This document shows positions 1-11,325 of a DNA stretch of 64,000 nt, piece after piece. The notes below the pieces were generated by a model. The model saw nothing but the letters and a program-made list of their open reading frames with translations, was not told the DNA's origin and ran no database searches. The position numbers and the translations under genes were made by a program. Position 1 is the first letter of the stretch, and each line of letters starts with the position of its first letter. The stretch comes from Nomia melanderi (Eukaryota; Arthropoda; Insecta; Hymenoptera; Halictidae): contig NW_027475133.1 in NCBI RefSeq assembly GCF_051020985.1, positions 6,448,001 to 6,512,000 of the forward strand. Reading direction: 5' to 3'.

Positions 1-23
1 GAAAAATCCAATATATATCCGGT

Positions 24-198
24 GATATCTCGGGTGCTATTACAGATAGCGCAATAAATCAAAGTGCATTGTCTGTAGGAGGCCCTGGCGCATGAATCTG
101 TGCAGCGGGAACGACCTCGGACCATTAGGGGCCGAGAAAACCACAGTCTCATGGGGCCGGACACTCAGGGTCAGGGGAAAATCCAATATAGATCTGGT
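24..198 (+). repeat. Reference type-A monomer
   Basis: First complete monomer, phased from GATATC. Type A is defined by TTACAGATAG (41-50), AAATC and TGCATTGTCTGTAGG (ending at 79). A conserved GC-rich middle follows: GGCCCTGG, GCATGAATCTG, CAGCGGGAACG, CCTCGG and GGGGCCGAG. The end is AGTCTCATGGGGCC, ACTCAGGGTCAGG and an A-tract leading into AATATA. This copy has the private variant CCATTAGGGG instead of CCACCAGGGG at 120-131, shared with 4.5-4.7 kb. Confidence 0.9.
116..136. other. Dyad 2: CTCGG / CCGAG, 11-nt spacer
   Basis: CTCGG (116-120) pairs with CCGAG (132-136) across 11 nt. The spacing matches dyad 1. It is kept in most monomers. A few (near 45.64, 47.39 and 48.27 kb) read CCGAGG and extend it to six pairs; others lose it (CCTAGG, CCCGG, CCACGG or GCCGAA variants). 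Confidence 0.55.
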
Positions 199-255
199 GA
201 TATCTCGGGTGCTATTACAGATAGCGCAATAAATCAAAGTGCATTGTCGGTAGGA

Positions 256-308
256 GGCCCTGGCGCATGAATCTGTGCAGCGGGAACGACCTCGGACCAC
301 CAGGGGCC
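256..308. other. Dyad 3: GGCCCTGG / CCAGGGGCC, one-base bulge
   Basis: GGCCCTGG (256-263) and CCAGGGGCC (300-308) are inverted repeats of eight pairs with one extra G, around a 36-nt loop. The right arm overlaps dyad 2, so the two folds exclude each other. The pattern recurs in nearly all monomers. Confidence 0.55.
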
Positions 309-548
309 GGGAAAACCACAGTCTCATGGGGCCGGACACTCAGGGTCAGGGGAAAATCCTATAAAGATCTGGTGATATCTCGGGTGCTATTACAGATAGC
401 GCAATAAATCAAAGTGCATTGTCTGTAGGAGGCCCTGGCGCATGAATCTGTGCAGCGGGAACGACCTCGGACCACCAGGGGCCGAGACAACCACCGTCTC
501 ATGGGGCCGGACACTCAGGGTCAGGGAAAAATCCAATATATATCTGGT

Positions 549-723
549 GATATCTCGGGTGCTATTAGAGATAGCGCAATAAACCAAAGTGAATTATCTG
601 CAGGAGGCCCTGTCGCATGAATCTGTGCAGCGGAAACGACCTCGGACCACCAGGGGCCGAGAAAACCACCGTCTCATGGGGCCGGACACTCAGGGTCTGG
701 GAAAAATCCAATATATATCCGGT
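549..723 (+). repeat. Reference type-B monomer
   Basis: Same monomer with the linked alternative bases TTAGAG (566-571), AAACC and TGAATTATCTGCAGG. CTGCAG creates a PstI site that type A lacks (CTGTAG). The change also creates an ATG on the + strand, so the recurring 68-codon + strand frames starting MNYLQ simply mark type-B monomers. This copy has GTCGCATG for GGCGCATG and CGGAAACG for CGGGAACG. Confidence 0.88.
551..573. other. Dyad 1: TATCTC / GAGATA, 11-nt spacer
   Basis: TATCTC (551-556) and GAGATA (568-573) are perfect inverted repeats around 11 nt. The dyad is perfect only in type-B monomers; type A reads CAGATA and loses one pair (26-31 against 43-48). It recurs at the same place in every monomer. 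Whether it extrudes in vivo or binds a protein is not shown. Confidence 0.6.
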
Positions 724-1591
724 GATATCTCGGGTGCTATTACAGATAGCGCAATAAATCAAAGTGCATTGTCTGTAGGAGGCCCTGGCGCATGAATCTG
801 TGCAGCGGGAACGACCTCGGACCACCAGGGGCCGAGAAAACCACAGTCTCATGGGGCAGGACTCTCAGGGTCAGGGGAAAATCCAATATATATCTGGTGA
901 TATCTCGGGTGCTAATAGAGATAGCGCAATAAACCAAAGTGAATTATCTGCAGGAGGCCCTGGCGCATGAATCTGTGCAGCGGGAACGACCTCGGACCAC
1001 CAGCGGCCGAGAAAACGACCGTCTCATGGGGCCGGACACTCGGGGTCAGTGAAAAATCCAATATATATCTGGTGATATCTCGGGTGCTATTACAGATAGG
1101 GCAATAAATCAAAGTGCATTGTCTGTAGGAGGCCCTGGCGCATGTATCTGTGCAGCGGGAACTACCTCGGACAACCAGGGACCGAGAAAACCAGAGTCTC
1201 ATGGGGCCGGACACTCAGGGTCAGGGCAAAACCCAATATGTATCTGGTGATATCTCGGGTACTATTAGAGATAGCGCAATAAACCAAAGTGAATTATCTG
1301 CAAGAGGCCCTGGCGCATGCATCTGTGCAGCGGGAACGACCTCGGACCACCAGGGGCCGAGAAAACCACCGTCTCATGGGGCTGGACACTCAGGGTGAGG
1401 GAAATATCCAATATATATCTGGTGATATCTCGGGTGCTATTACAGATAGCGCAATAAATCAAAGTGCATTGTCTGTAGGAGGCCATGGCGCATGAACCTG
1501 TGCAGCGGGAACGACCTCGGACCACCAGGGGCCGAGAAAACGACCGTCTCATGGGGACGGACGCTCAGGGTCAGTGAAAAATCCAATATAT

Positions 1592-3383
1592 ATCTGGTGA
1601 TATCTCGGGTGCTATTACAGATAGCGCAATAAATCAAAGGGCATTGTCTGTAGGAGGCCCTGGCGCATGAACCTGTGCAGCGGCAACGACCTCGGACCAC
1701 CAGGGGCCGAGAAAACCACAGTCTCATGGGGCCGGACACTCAGGGTCAGGCGAAAATCCAATATATATCTGGTGATATCTCGGGTGCTATTACAGATAGC
1801 GCAATAAATCAAAGTGCATTGTCTGTAGGAGGCCCTGGCGGATGAATCTGTGCAGCGGGAACGACCTCGGACCACCAGGGGCCGAGAAAACCACAGTCTC
1901 ATGGGGCCGGACACTCAGGGTCAGGGGAAAATCCAGTATATATCTGGTGATATCTCGGGTGCTATTAGAGATAGCGCAATAAACCAAAGTGAATTATCTG
2001 CAGGATGCCCTGGCGCATGAATCTGTGCAAGCGGGAACGTCCTGGGACCTCCAGGGGCCGAAACAACCACCGTCTCATGGGGCCGGACACTCAGGGTCAG
2101 GGTAAAATCCAATATATATCTGGTGATATCTCGGGTGCTATTACAGATAGCGCAATAAATCAAAGTGCATTGTCTGTAGGAGGCCCTGGCGCATGAATCT
2201 GTGCAGCGGGAACGACGTCGGACCACCAGGGGCCGAAAAAACCACAGTCTCATGGGGCCGGACCCTCATGGTCAGGGTAAAATCCAATATAGATCTGGTG
2301 ATATCTCGGGTGCTATTACAGATAGCGCAATAAATCAAAGTGCATTGTCTGTAGGAGGCCCTGGCGCATGAATCTGTGCAGCGGGAACGACCTAGGATCA
2401 CCAGGGGCCGAGACAACCACCGTCTCATGGGGCCGGAAACTCAGGGTCAGGGGAAAATCCAATATATATCTGGTGATATCTCGGGTGCTATTACAGATAG
2501 CGCAATAAATCAAAGTGCATTGTCTGTAAGAGGCCCTGGCGCATGAATCTGTGAAGCGGCAACGACCTCGGACCACCAGGGGCCGAGAAAACCACCGTCT
2601 CATGGGGCCGGGCACTCAGGGTCTGGGGAAAATCCAGTATATACCTGGTGATATCTCGGGTGCTGTTACAGATAGCGCAATAAATCAAAGTGCATTGTCT
2701 GTAGGAGGCCCTGGCGCATGAACCTTTGCAGCGGGAACGACCTCGGACCACCAGGGGCCGAGAAAACGACCGTCTCATGGGGCCGGACACTCAGGGTCAG
2801 CGGAAAATCCAATATATGTCTGGTGATATCTCGGGTGCTATTACAGATAGCGCAATAAACCATAGTGAATTATCTGCAGGAGGACCTGGCGCATGAATCT
2901 GTGCAGCGGGAACGACCTCGGACCACCAGGGGCCGAAAAAACCACAGTCTCATGGGGCCGGATACTCAGGGTCAGGGGAAAATCCAATATAGATCTGGTG
3001 ATATCTGGGGTGCTATTACAGATAGCGCAATAAATCAAAGTGCATTGTCTGTAGGAGGCCCTGGCGCATGAACCTGTGCAGCGGGAACGACCTCGGACCA
3101 CCAGGGGCCGAGAAAACGACCGTCTCATGGGGCCGGACGCTCAGGGTCAGTGAAAAATCCAATATATATCTGGTGATATCTCGGGTGCTATTACAGATAG
3201 CGCAATAAATCAAAGTGCATTGTCTGTAGGAGGCCCTGGCGGATGAATCTATGCAGCGGGAACGACCTCGGACCACCAGGGGCCGAGAAAACCACAGTCT
3301 CATGGGGCCGGACACTCAGGGTCAGGGGAAAATCCAGTATATATCTGGTGATATCTCGGGTGCTATTAGAGATAGCGCAATAA
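1592..3383. repeat. 18-mer family, first (left) copy, partial
   Basis: This stretch matches 4743-6359 at an offset of 3151 bp up to the monomer at about 2491. After that the offset is 2976 bp, because one monomer here (about 2666-2840, with the CCTTTGCAGCGGG variant at its right) is missing from the second copy. Identity ends where this copy goes on as type A (AAATC) and the other turns to type B. It includes the 176-bp marker monomer at 1949. Confidence 0.75.
1949..2124 (+). repeat. 176-bp marker monomer, copy 1
   Basis: A single inserted A gives GTGCAAGCGGG instead of GTGCAGCGGG. The monomer also has CAGGATGCCC, and CCTGGGACCTCC (copies 1, 2, 5, 6, 7) or CCTCGGACCTCC (copies 3, 4). The insertion explains why domain-1 repeat periods are multiples of 175 plus 1. 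Confidence 0.9.
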
Positions 3384-4742
3384 ATCAAAGTGCATTGTCT
3401 GTAGGAGGCCCTGGCGCATGAATCTGTGCAGCGGGAACGACCTCGGAACACCAGGGACCGAGAAAACCACCGCCTCATGGGGCCGGACACTCAGGGTCAG
3501 TGAAAAATCCAATATATATCTGGTGATATCTCGGGTGCTATTACAGGTAGCGCAATAAATCAAAGTGCATTGTCTGTAGGAGGCCCTGGCGCATGAATCT
3601 GTGCAGCGGGAACGACCTCGGAACACCAGGGACCCAGAAAACCACCGTCTCATGGGGCCGGACACTCAGGGTCAGTGAAAAATCCAATATATATGTGGTG
3701 ATATCTCGGGTGCTATTACAGATAGCGCAATAAATCAAAGTGCATTGTCTGTAAGAGACCCTGGCGCATGAACCTGTGCAGCGGGAACGTCCTCGGACCA
3801 CCAGGGGCCGAGAAAACGACCGTCTCATGGGGCCGGACGCTCAGGGTCTGGGGAAAATCCAATATAGATCTGGTGATATCTCGGGTGCTATTACAGATAG
3901 CGCAATAAACCAAAGTGAATTATCTGCAGGAGGCCCTGGCGCATGAATCTGTGCAACGGGAACGACCTCGGACCACCAGGGGCCGAGAAAACCACAGTCT
4001 CATGGGGCCGGACACTCAGGGTCAGGGGAAAATCCAATATAGATCTGGTGATATCTCGGGTGCTATTACAGATAGCGCAATAAATCAAAGTGCATTACCT
4101 GTAGGAGGCCCTGGCGCATGAATCTGTGCAGCGGGAACGTCCTCGGACCTCCAGGGGCCGAGACAACGACCGTCTAATGGGGCCGGACACTCAGGGTCAG
4201 GGTAAAATCCAATATATATCTGGTGATATCTCGGGTGCTATTACAGATAGCGCAATAAATCAAAGTGCATTGTCTGTAGGAGGCCCTGGCGCATGAATCT
4301 GTGCAACGGGAACGACCTCGGACCACCAGGGGCCGAGACAACCACCGTCTCATGGGGCCGGACACTCAGGGTCTGAGAAAAATCCAATATATATCCGGTG
4401 ATATCTCGGGTGCTATTACAGATAGCGCAATAAATCAAAGTGCATTGTCTGTAGGAGGCCCTGGCGCATGAATCTGTGCAGCGGGAACGACCTCGGACCA
4501 TTAGGGGCCGAGAAAACCACAGTCTCATGGGGCCGGACACTCAGGGTCAGGGGAAAATCCAATATAGATCTGGTGATATCTCGGGTGCTATTACAGATAG
4601 CGCAATAAATCAAAGTGCATTGTCGGTAGGAGGCCCTGGCGCATGAATCTGTGCAGCGGGAACGACCTCGGACCATTAGGGGCCGAGAAAACCACAGTCT
4701 CATGGGGCCGGACACTCAGGGTCAGGGGAAAATCCAATATAG
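3384..4742. repeat. Module shared with domain 2
   Basis: These monomers do not match the neighbouring 18-mer copies. They match 25.9-26.9 kb in order: a recombinant TTAGAG/AAATC monomer with GGAACACCAGGGACC, a GTGGTGATATC monomer, a GAGACCCTGG monomer, an AGATCT (BglII) monomer with GCAACGGG, and a monomer with TGCATTACCTG. Much of the same module recurs near 27.2, 30.0 and 33.8 kb. It is therefore a domain-2 type block inside domain 1. Confidence 0.65.
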
Positions 4743-5449
4743 ATCTGGTGATATCTCGGGTGCTATTACAGATAGCGCAATAAATCAAAGGGCATTGCCT
4801 GTAGGAGGCCCTGGCGCATGAACCTGTGCAGCGGCAACGACCTCGGACCACCAGGGGCCGAGAAAACCACAGTCTCATGGGGCCGGACACTCAGGGTCAG
4901 GCGAAAATCCAATATATATCTGGTGATATCTCGGGTGCTATTACAGATAGCGCAATAAATCAAAGTGCATTGTCTGTAGGAGGCCCTGGCGGATGAATCT
5001 GTGCAGCGGGAACGACCTCGGACCACCAGGGGCCGAGAAAACCACAGTCTCATGGGGCCGGACACTCAGGGTCAGGGGAAAATCCAGTATATATCTGGTG
5101 ATATCTCGGGTGCTATTAGAGATAGCGCAATAAACCAAAGTGAATTATCTGCAGGATGCCCTGGCGCATGAATCTGTGCAAGCGGGAACGTCCTGGGACC
5201 TCCAGGGGCCGAAACAACCACCGTCTCATGGGGCCGGACACTCAGGGTCAGGGTAAAATCCAATATATATCTGGTGATATCTCGGGTGCTATTACAGATA
5301 GCGCAATAAATCAAAGTGCATTGTCTGTAGGAGGCCCTGGCGCATGAATCTGTGCAGCGGGAACGGCGTCGGACCACCAGGGGCCGAAAAAACCACAGTC
5401 TCATGGGGCCGGACCCTCATGGTCAGGGTAAAATCCAATATAGATCTGG
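4743..5449. repeat. Left part of the second 18-mer copy
   Basis: Matches 1592-2298 at 3151 bp offset with very few differences and contains the second marker monomer (5100-5275). Together with 5450-6359 it forms the counterpart of 1592-3383. Confidence 0.7.
5100..5275 (+). repeat. 176-bp marker monomer, copy 2
   Basis: Same inserted A and linked variants, 3151 bp after copy 1. Confidence 0.9.
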
Positions 5450-8400
5450 TGATATCTCGGGTGCTATTACAGATAGCGCAATAAATCAAAGTGCATTGTC
5501 TGTAGGAGGCCCTGGCGGATGAATCTGTGCAGCGGGAACGACCTAGGAGCACCAGGGGCCGAGACAACCACCGTCTCATGGGGCCGGAAACTCAGGGTCA
5601 GGGGAAAATCCAATATATATCTGGTGATATCTCGGGTGCTATTACAGATAGCGCAATAAATCAAAGTGCATTGTCTGTAAGAGGCCCTGGCGCATGAATC
5701 TGTGAAGCGGCAACGACCTCGGACCACCAGGGGCCGAGAAAACCACCGTCTCATGGGGCCGGGCACTCAGGGTCTGGGGAAAATCCAGTATATACCTGGT
5801 GATATCTCGGGTGCTATTGCAGATAGCGCAATAAACCATAGTGAATTATGTGCAGGAGGACCTGGCGCATGAATCTGTGCAGCGGGAACGACCTCGGACC
5901 ACCAGGGGCCGAAAAAACCACAGTCTCATGGGGCCGGATACTCAGGGTCAGGGGAAAATCCAATATAGATCTGGTGATATCTCGGGTGCTATTACAGATA
6001 GCGCAATAAATCAAAGTGCATTGTCTGTAGGAGGCCCTGGCGCATGAACCTGTGCAGCGGGAACGACCTCGGACCACCAGGGGCCGAGAAAACGACCGTC
6101 TCATGGGGCCGGACGCTCAGGGTCAGTGAAAAATCCAATATATATCTGGTGATATCTCGGGTGCTATTACAGATAGCGCAATAAATCAAAGTGCATTGTC
6201 TGTAGGAGGCCCTGGCGGATGAATCTGTGCAGCGGGAACGACCTCGGACCACCAGGGGCCGAGAAAACCACAGTCTCATGGGGCCGGACACTCAGGGTCA
6301 GGGGAAAATCCAGTATATATCTGGTGATATCTCGGGTGCTATTAGAGATAGCGCAATAAACCAAAGTGAATAATCTGCAGGATGCCCTGGCGCATGAATC
6401 TGTGCAGCGGGAACGACCTCGGACCCCCAGGGGCCGAGACAACCACCGTCTCATGGGGCCGGACACTCAGGGTCTGGGAAAAATCCAATATATATCCGGT
6501 GATATCTCGGGTGCTATTACAGATAGCGCAATAAATCAAAGTGCATTGTCTGTAGGAGGCCCTGGCGCATGAATCTGTGCAGCGGGAACGACCTCGGACC
6601 ACCAGGGGCCGAGAAAACCACAGTCTCATGGGGCCGGACTCTCAGGGTCAGGGGAAAATCCAATATATATCTGGTGATATCTCGGGTGCTAATAGAGATA
6701 GCGCAATAAACCAAAGTGAATTATCTGCAGGAAGCCCTGGCTCATGAATCTGTGCAGCGGGAACGACCTCGGACCACCAGGGGCCGAGAAAACGACCGTC
6801 TCATGGGGCCGGACACTCAGGGTCAGTGAAAAATCCAATATATATCTGGTGATATCTCGGGTGCTATTACAGATAGCGCAATAAATCAAAGTGCATTGTC
6901 TGTAGCAGGCCCTGGCGCATGTATCTGTGCAGCGGGAACTACCTCGGACAACCAGGGACCGAGAAAACCACAGTCTCATGGGGCCGGACACTCAGGGCCA
7001 GGGCAAAACCCAATATATATCTGGTGATATCTCGGGTGCTATTAGAGATAGCGCAATAAACCAAAGTGAATTATCTGCAAGAGGCCCTGGCGCATGCATC
7101 TGTGCAGCGGGAACGACCTAGGACCACCAGGGGCCGAGAAAACCACCGTCTCAAGGGGCTGGACACTCAGGGTGAGGGAAATATCCAATATATATCTGGT
7201 GATGTCTCGGGTGCTATTACAGATAGCGCAATAAATCAAAGGGCATTGTCTGTAGGAGGCCCTGGCGCATGAACCTGTGCAGCGGCAACGACCTCGGACC
7301 ACCAGGGGCCGAGAAAACCACAGTCTCATGGGGCCGGACACTCAGGGTCAGGGGAAAATCCAATATATATCTGGTGATATCTCGGGTGCTATTACAGATA
7401 GCGCAATAAATCAAAGTGCATTGTCTGTAGGAGGACCTGGTGCATGAATCTGTGCAGCGGGAACGACCTCGGACCCCCAGGGGCCGAGTCAACCACCGTC
7501 TCATGGGGCCGGACACTCAGGGTCTGGGAAAAATCCAATATATATCCGGTGATATCTCGGGTGCTATTACAGATAGCGCAATAAATCAAAGTGCATTGTC
7601 TGTAGGAGGCCCTGGCGCATGAACCTGTGCAGCGGCAACGACCTCGGACCACCAGGGGCCGAGAAAACGACCGTCACATGGGGCCGGACGCTCAGGGTCA
7701 GTGAAAAATCCAATATATATCTGGTGATATCTCGGGTGCTATTACAGATAGCGCAATAAATCAAAGGGCATTGCCTGTAGGAGGCCCTGGCGCATGAACC
7801 TGTGCAGCGGCAACGACCTCGAACCCCCAGGGGCCGAGAAAACCACAGTCTCATGGGGCCGGACACTCAGGGTCAGGGGAAAATCCAATATATATCTGGT
7901 GATATCTCGGGTGCTATTACAGATAGCGCAATAAATCAAAGTGCATTGTCTGTAGGAGGCCCTGGTGCATGAATATGTGCAGCAGGAACGACCTCGGACC
8001 CCCAGGGGCCGAGACAACCACCGTCTCATGGGGCCGGACACTCAGGGTCTGGGAAAAATCCAATATATATCCGGTGATATCTCGGGTGCTATTACAGATA
8101 GCGCAATAAATCAAAGTGCATTGTCTGTAGGAGGCCCTGGCGCATGAATCTGTGCAGCGGGAACGACCTCGGACCACCAGGGGCCGAGAAAACCACAGTC
8201 TCATGGGGCCGGACACTCAGTGTCAGGGGAAAATCCAGTATATATCTGGTGATATCTCGGGTGCTATTAGAGATAGCGCAATAAACCAAAGTGAATTATC
8301 TGCAGGATGCCCTGGCGCATGAATCTGTGCAAGCGGGAACGTCCTCGGACCTCCAGGGGCCGAGACAACCACCGTCTCATGGGGCCGGACTGTCAGGGTC

Positions 8401-8600
8401 AGGGTAAAATCCAATATATATCTGGTGATATCTCGGGTGCTATTACAGATAGCGCAATAAATCAAAGGGCATTGCCTGTAGGAGGCCCTGGCGCATGAAC
8501 CTGTGCAGCGGCAACGACCTCGGACCACCAGGGGCCGAGAAAACCACAGTCTCATGGGGCCGGACACTCAGGGTCAGGGGAAAATCCAATATATATCTGG
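5450..8600. repeat. 18-monomer higher-order repeat, unit II (3151 bp)
   Basis: The unit is 18 x 175 + 1 bp, the extra base being the A of the marker monomer at 8251. It matches 8601-11325 at constant offset 3151. Translations of the two copies differ at fewer than about a dozen residues over 2.7 kb. Its order of private variants includes CCTAGGAGCACC, TGTGAAGCGG, CCCCCAGGGG, GCATGTATC, GATGTCTCG (lost EcoRV site) and GTGCATGAATATG. Confidence 0.85.
8251..8426 (+). repeat. 176-bp marker monomer, copy 3
   Basis: Same inserted A, 3151 bp after copy 2. It has CCTCGGACCTCC and ACTGTCAGG, shared only with copy 4. Confidence 0.9.
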
Positions 8601-11325
8601 TGATATCTCGGGTTCTATTACAGATAGCGCAATAAATCAAAGTGCATTGTCTGTAGGAGGCCCTGGCGGATGAATCTGTGCAGCGGGAACGACCTAGGAG
8701 CACCAGGGGCCGAGACAACCACCGTCTCACGGGGCCGGAAACTCAGGGTCAGGGGAAAATCCAATATATATCTGGTGATATCTCGGGTGCTATTACAGAT
8801 AGCGCAATAAATCAAAGTGCATTGTCTGTAAGAGGCCCTGGCGCATGAATCTGTGAAGCGGCAACGACCTCGGACCACCAGGGGCCGAGAAAACCACCGT
8901 CTCATGGGGCCGGGCACTCAGGGTCTGGGGAAAATCCAGTATATACCTGGTGATATCTCGGGTGCTATTGCAGATAGCGCAATAAACCATAGTGAATTAT
9001 CTGCAGGAGGACCTGGCGCATGAATCTGTGCAGCGGGAACGACCTCGGACCACCAGGGGCCGAAAAAACCACAGTCTCATGGGGCCGGATACTCAGGGTC
9101 AGGGGAAAATCCAATATAGATCTGGTGATATCTCGGGTGCTATTACAGATAGCGCAATAAATCAAAGTGCATTGTCTGTAGGAGGCCCTGGCGCATGAAC
9201 CTGTGCAGCGGGAACGACCTCGGACCACCAGGGGCCGAGAAAACGACCGTCTCATGGGGCCGGACGCTCAGGGTCAGTGAAAAATCCAATATATATCTGG
9301 TGATATCTCGGGTGCTATTACAGATAGCGCAATAAATCAAAGTGCATTGTCTGTAGGAGGCCCTGGCGGATGAATCTGTGCAGCGGGAACGACCTCGGAC
9401 CACCAGGGGCCGAGAAAACCACAGTCTCATGGGGCCGGACACTCAGGGTCAGGGGAAAATCCAGTATATATCTGGTGATATCTCGGGTGCTATTAGAGAT
9501 AGCGCAATAAACCAAAGTGAATAATCTGCAGGATGCCCTGGCGCATGAATCTGTGCAGCGGGAACGACCTCGGACCCCCAGGGGCCGAGACAACCACCGT
9601 CTCATGGGGCCGGACACTCAGGGTCTGGGAAAAATCCAATATATATCCGGTGATATCTCGGGTGCTATTACAGATAGCGCAATAAATCAAAGTGCATTGT
9701 CTGTAGGAGGCCCTGGCGCATGAATCTGTGCAGCGGGAACGACCTCGGACCACCAGGGGCCGAGAAAACCACAGTCTCATGGGGCCGGACTCTCAGGGTC
9801 AGGGGAAAATCCAATATATATCTGGTGATATCTCGGGTGCTAATAGAGATAGCGCAATAAACCAAAGTGAATTATCTGCAGGAAGCCCTGGCTCATGAAT
9901 CTGTGCAGCGGGAACGACCTCGGACCACCAGGGGCCGAGAAAACGACCGTCTCATGGGGCCGGACACTCAGGGTCAGTGAAAAATCCAATATATATCTGG
10001 TGATATCTCGGGTGCTATTACAGATAGCGCAATAAATCAAAGTGCATTGTCTGTAGCAGGCCCTGGCGCATGTATCTGTGCAGCGGGAACTACCTCGGAC
10101 AACCAGGGACCGAGAAAACCACAGTCTCATGGGGCCGGACACTCAGGGCCAGGGCAAAACCCAATATATATCTGGTGATATCTCGGGTGCTATTAGAGAT
10201 AGCGCAATAAACCAAAGTGAATTATCTGCAAGAGGCCCTGGCGCATGCATCTGTGCAGCGGGAACGACCTAGGACCACCAGGGGCCGAGAAAACCACCGT
10301 CTCAAGGGGCTGGACACTCAGGGTGAGGGAAATATCCAATATATATCTGGTGATGTCTCGGGTGCTATTACAGATAGCGCAATAAATCAAAGGGCATTGT
10401 CTGTAGGAGGCCCTGGCGCATGAACCTGTGCAGCGGCAACGACCTCGGACCACCAGGGGCCGAGAAAACCACAGTCTCATGGGGCCGGACACTCAGGGTC
10501 AGGGGAAAATCCAATATATATCTGGTGATATCTCGGGTGCTATTACAGATAGCGCAATAAATCAAAGTGCATTGTCTGTAGGAGGCCCTGGTGCATGAAT
10601 CTGTGCAGCGGGAACGACCTCGGACCCCCAGGGGCCGAGTCAACCACCGTCTCATGGGGCCGGACACTCAGGGTCTGGGAAAAATCCAATATATATCCGG
10701 TGATATCTCGGGTGCTATTACAGATAGCGCAATAAATCAAAGTGCATTGTCTGTAGGAGGCCCTGGCGCATGAACCTGTGCAGCGGCAACGACCTCGGAC
10801 CACCAGGGGCCGAGAAAACGACCGTCACATGGGGCCGGACGCTCAGGGTCAGTGAAAAATCCAATATATATCTGGTGATATCTCGGGTGCTATTACAGAT
10901 AGCGCAATAAATCAAAGGGCATTGCCTGTAGGAGGCCCTGGCGCATGAACCTGTGCAGCGGCAACGACCTCGGACCACCAGGGGCCGAGAAAACCACAGT
11001 CTCATGGGGCCGGACACTCAGGGTCAGGGGAAAATCCAATATATATCTGGTGATATCTCGGGTGCTATTACAGATAGCGCAATAAATCAAAGTGCATTGT
11101 CTGTAGGAGGCCCTGGTGCATGAATATGTGCAGCAGGAACGACCTCGGACCCCCAGGGGCCGAGACAACCACCGTCTCATGGGGCCGGACACTCAGGGTC
11201 TGGGAAAAATCCAATATATATCCGGTGATATCTCGGGTGCTATTACAGATAGCGCAATAAATCAAAGTGCATTGTCTGTAGGAGGCCCTGGCGCATGAAT
11301 CTGTGCAGCGGGAACGACCTCGGAC
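8601..11325. repeat. 18-monomer higher-order repeat, unit III (incomplete)
   Basis: Matches unit II from its first base until about 11325, where unit II has CCACCAGGGG and ACACTC and this copy has CCCCCAGGGG and ACTCTC. The last about 2.5 monomers of the 18-mer are not present in this phase, and the next marker monomer comes 20 rather than 18 monomers later. Confidence 0.82.

Larger units (their letters stand above)
1..1591. repeat. Leading block of domain 1, with A-B alternation
   Basis: About nine monomers. Bases 1 to about 345 resemble 4377-4721, sharing CCATTAGGGG. From 549 to about 1460 the monomers alternate B-A-B-A, giving a local 350-bp dimer. The stretch of about 690-1445 recurs at 6467-7222 and 9618-10373, recognised by CCGGTGATATC, the CTAATAGAG variant, a CGCATGTATC monomer and a GCATGCATC monomer in the same order. 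Confidence 0.75.

Noticed and set aside
81..120. tRNA-derived or Pol III internal promoter (A box near TGGCGCATGAATC, B box near GGAACGACCTC or GGTTCAGGG)
   Set aside because: Several core positions of both boxes mismatch, and no cloverleaf can be drawn.
24..198. CENP-B box (TTCG, four bases, A, two bases, CGGG)
   Set aside because: The only fixed CGGG runs (CAGCGGGAACG, CTCGGGTG) lack TTCG at the required distance on either strand. The GCAACGGG variant also fails.
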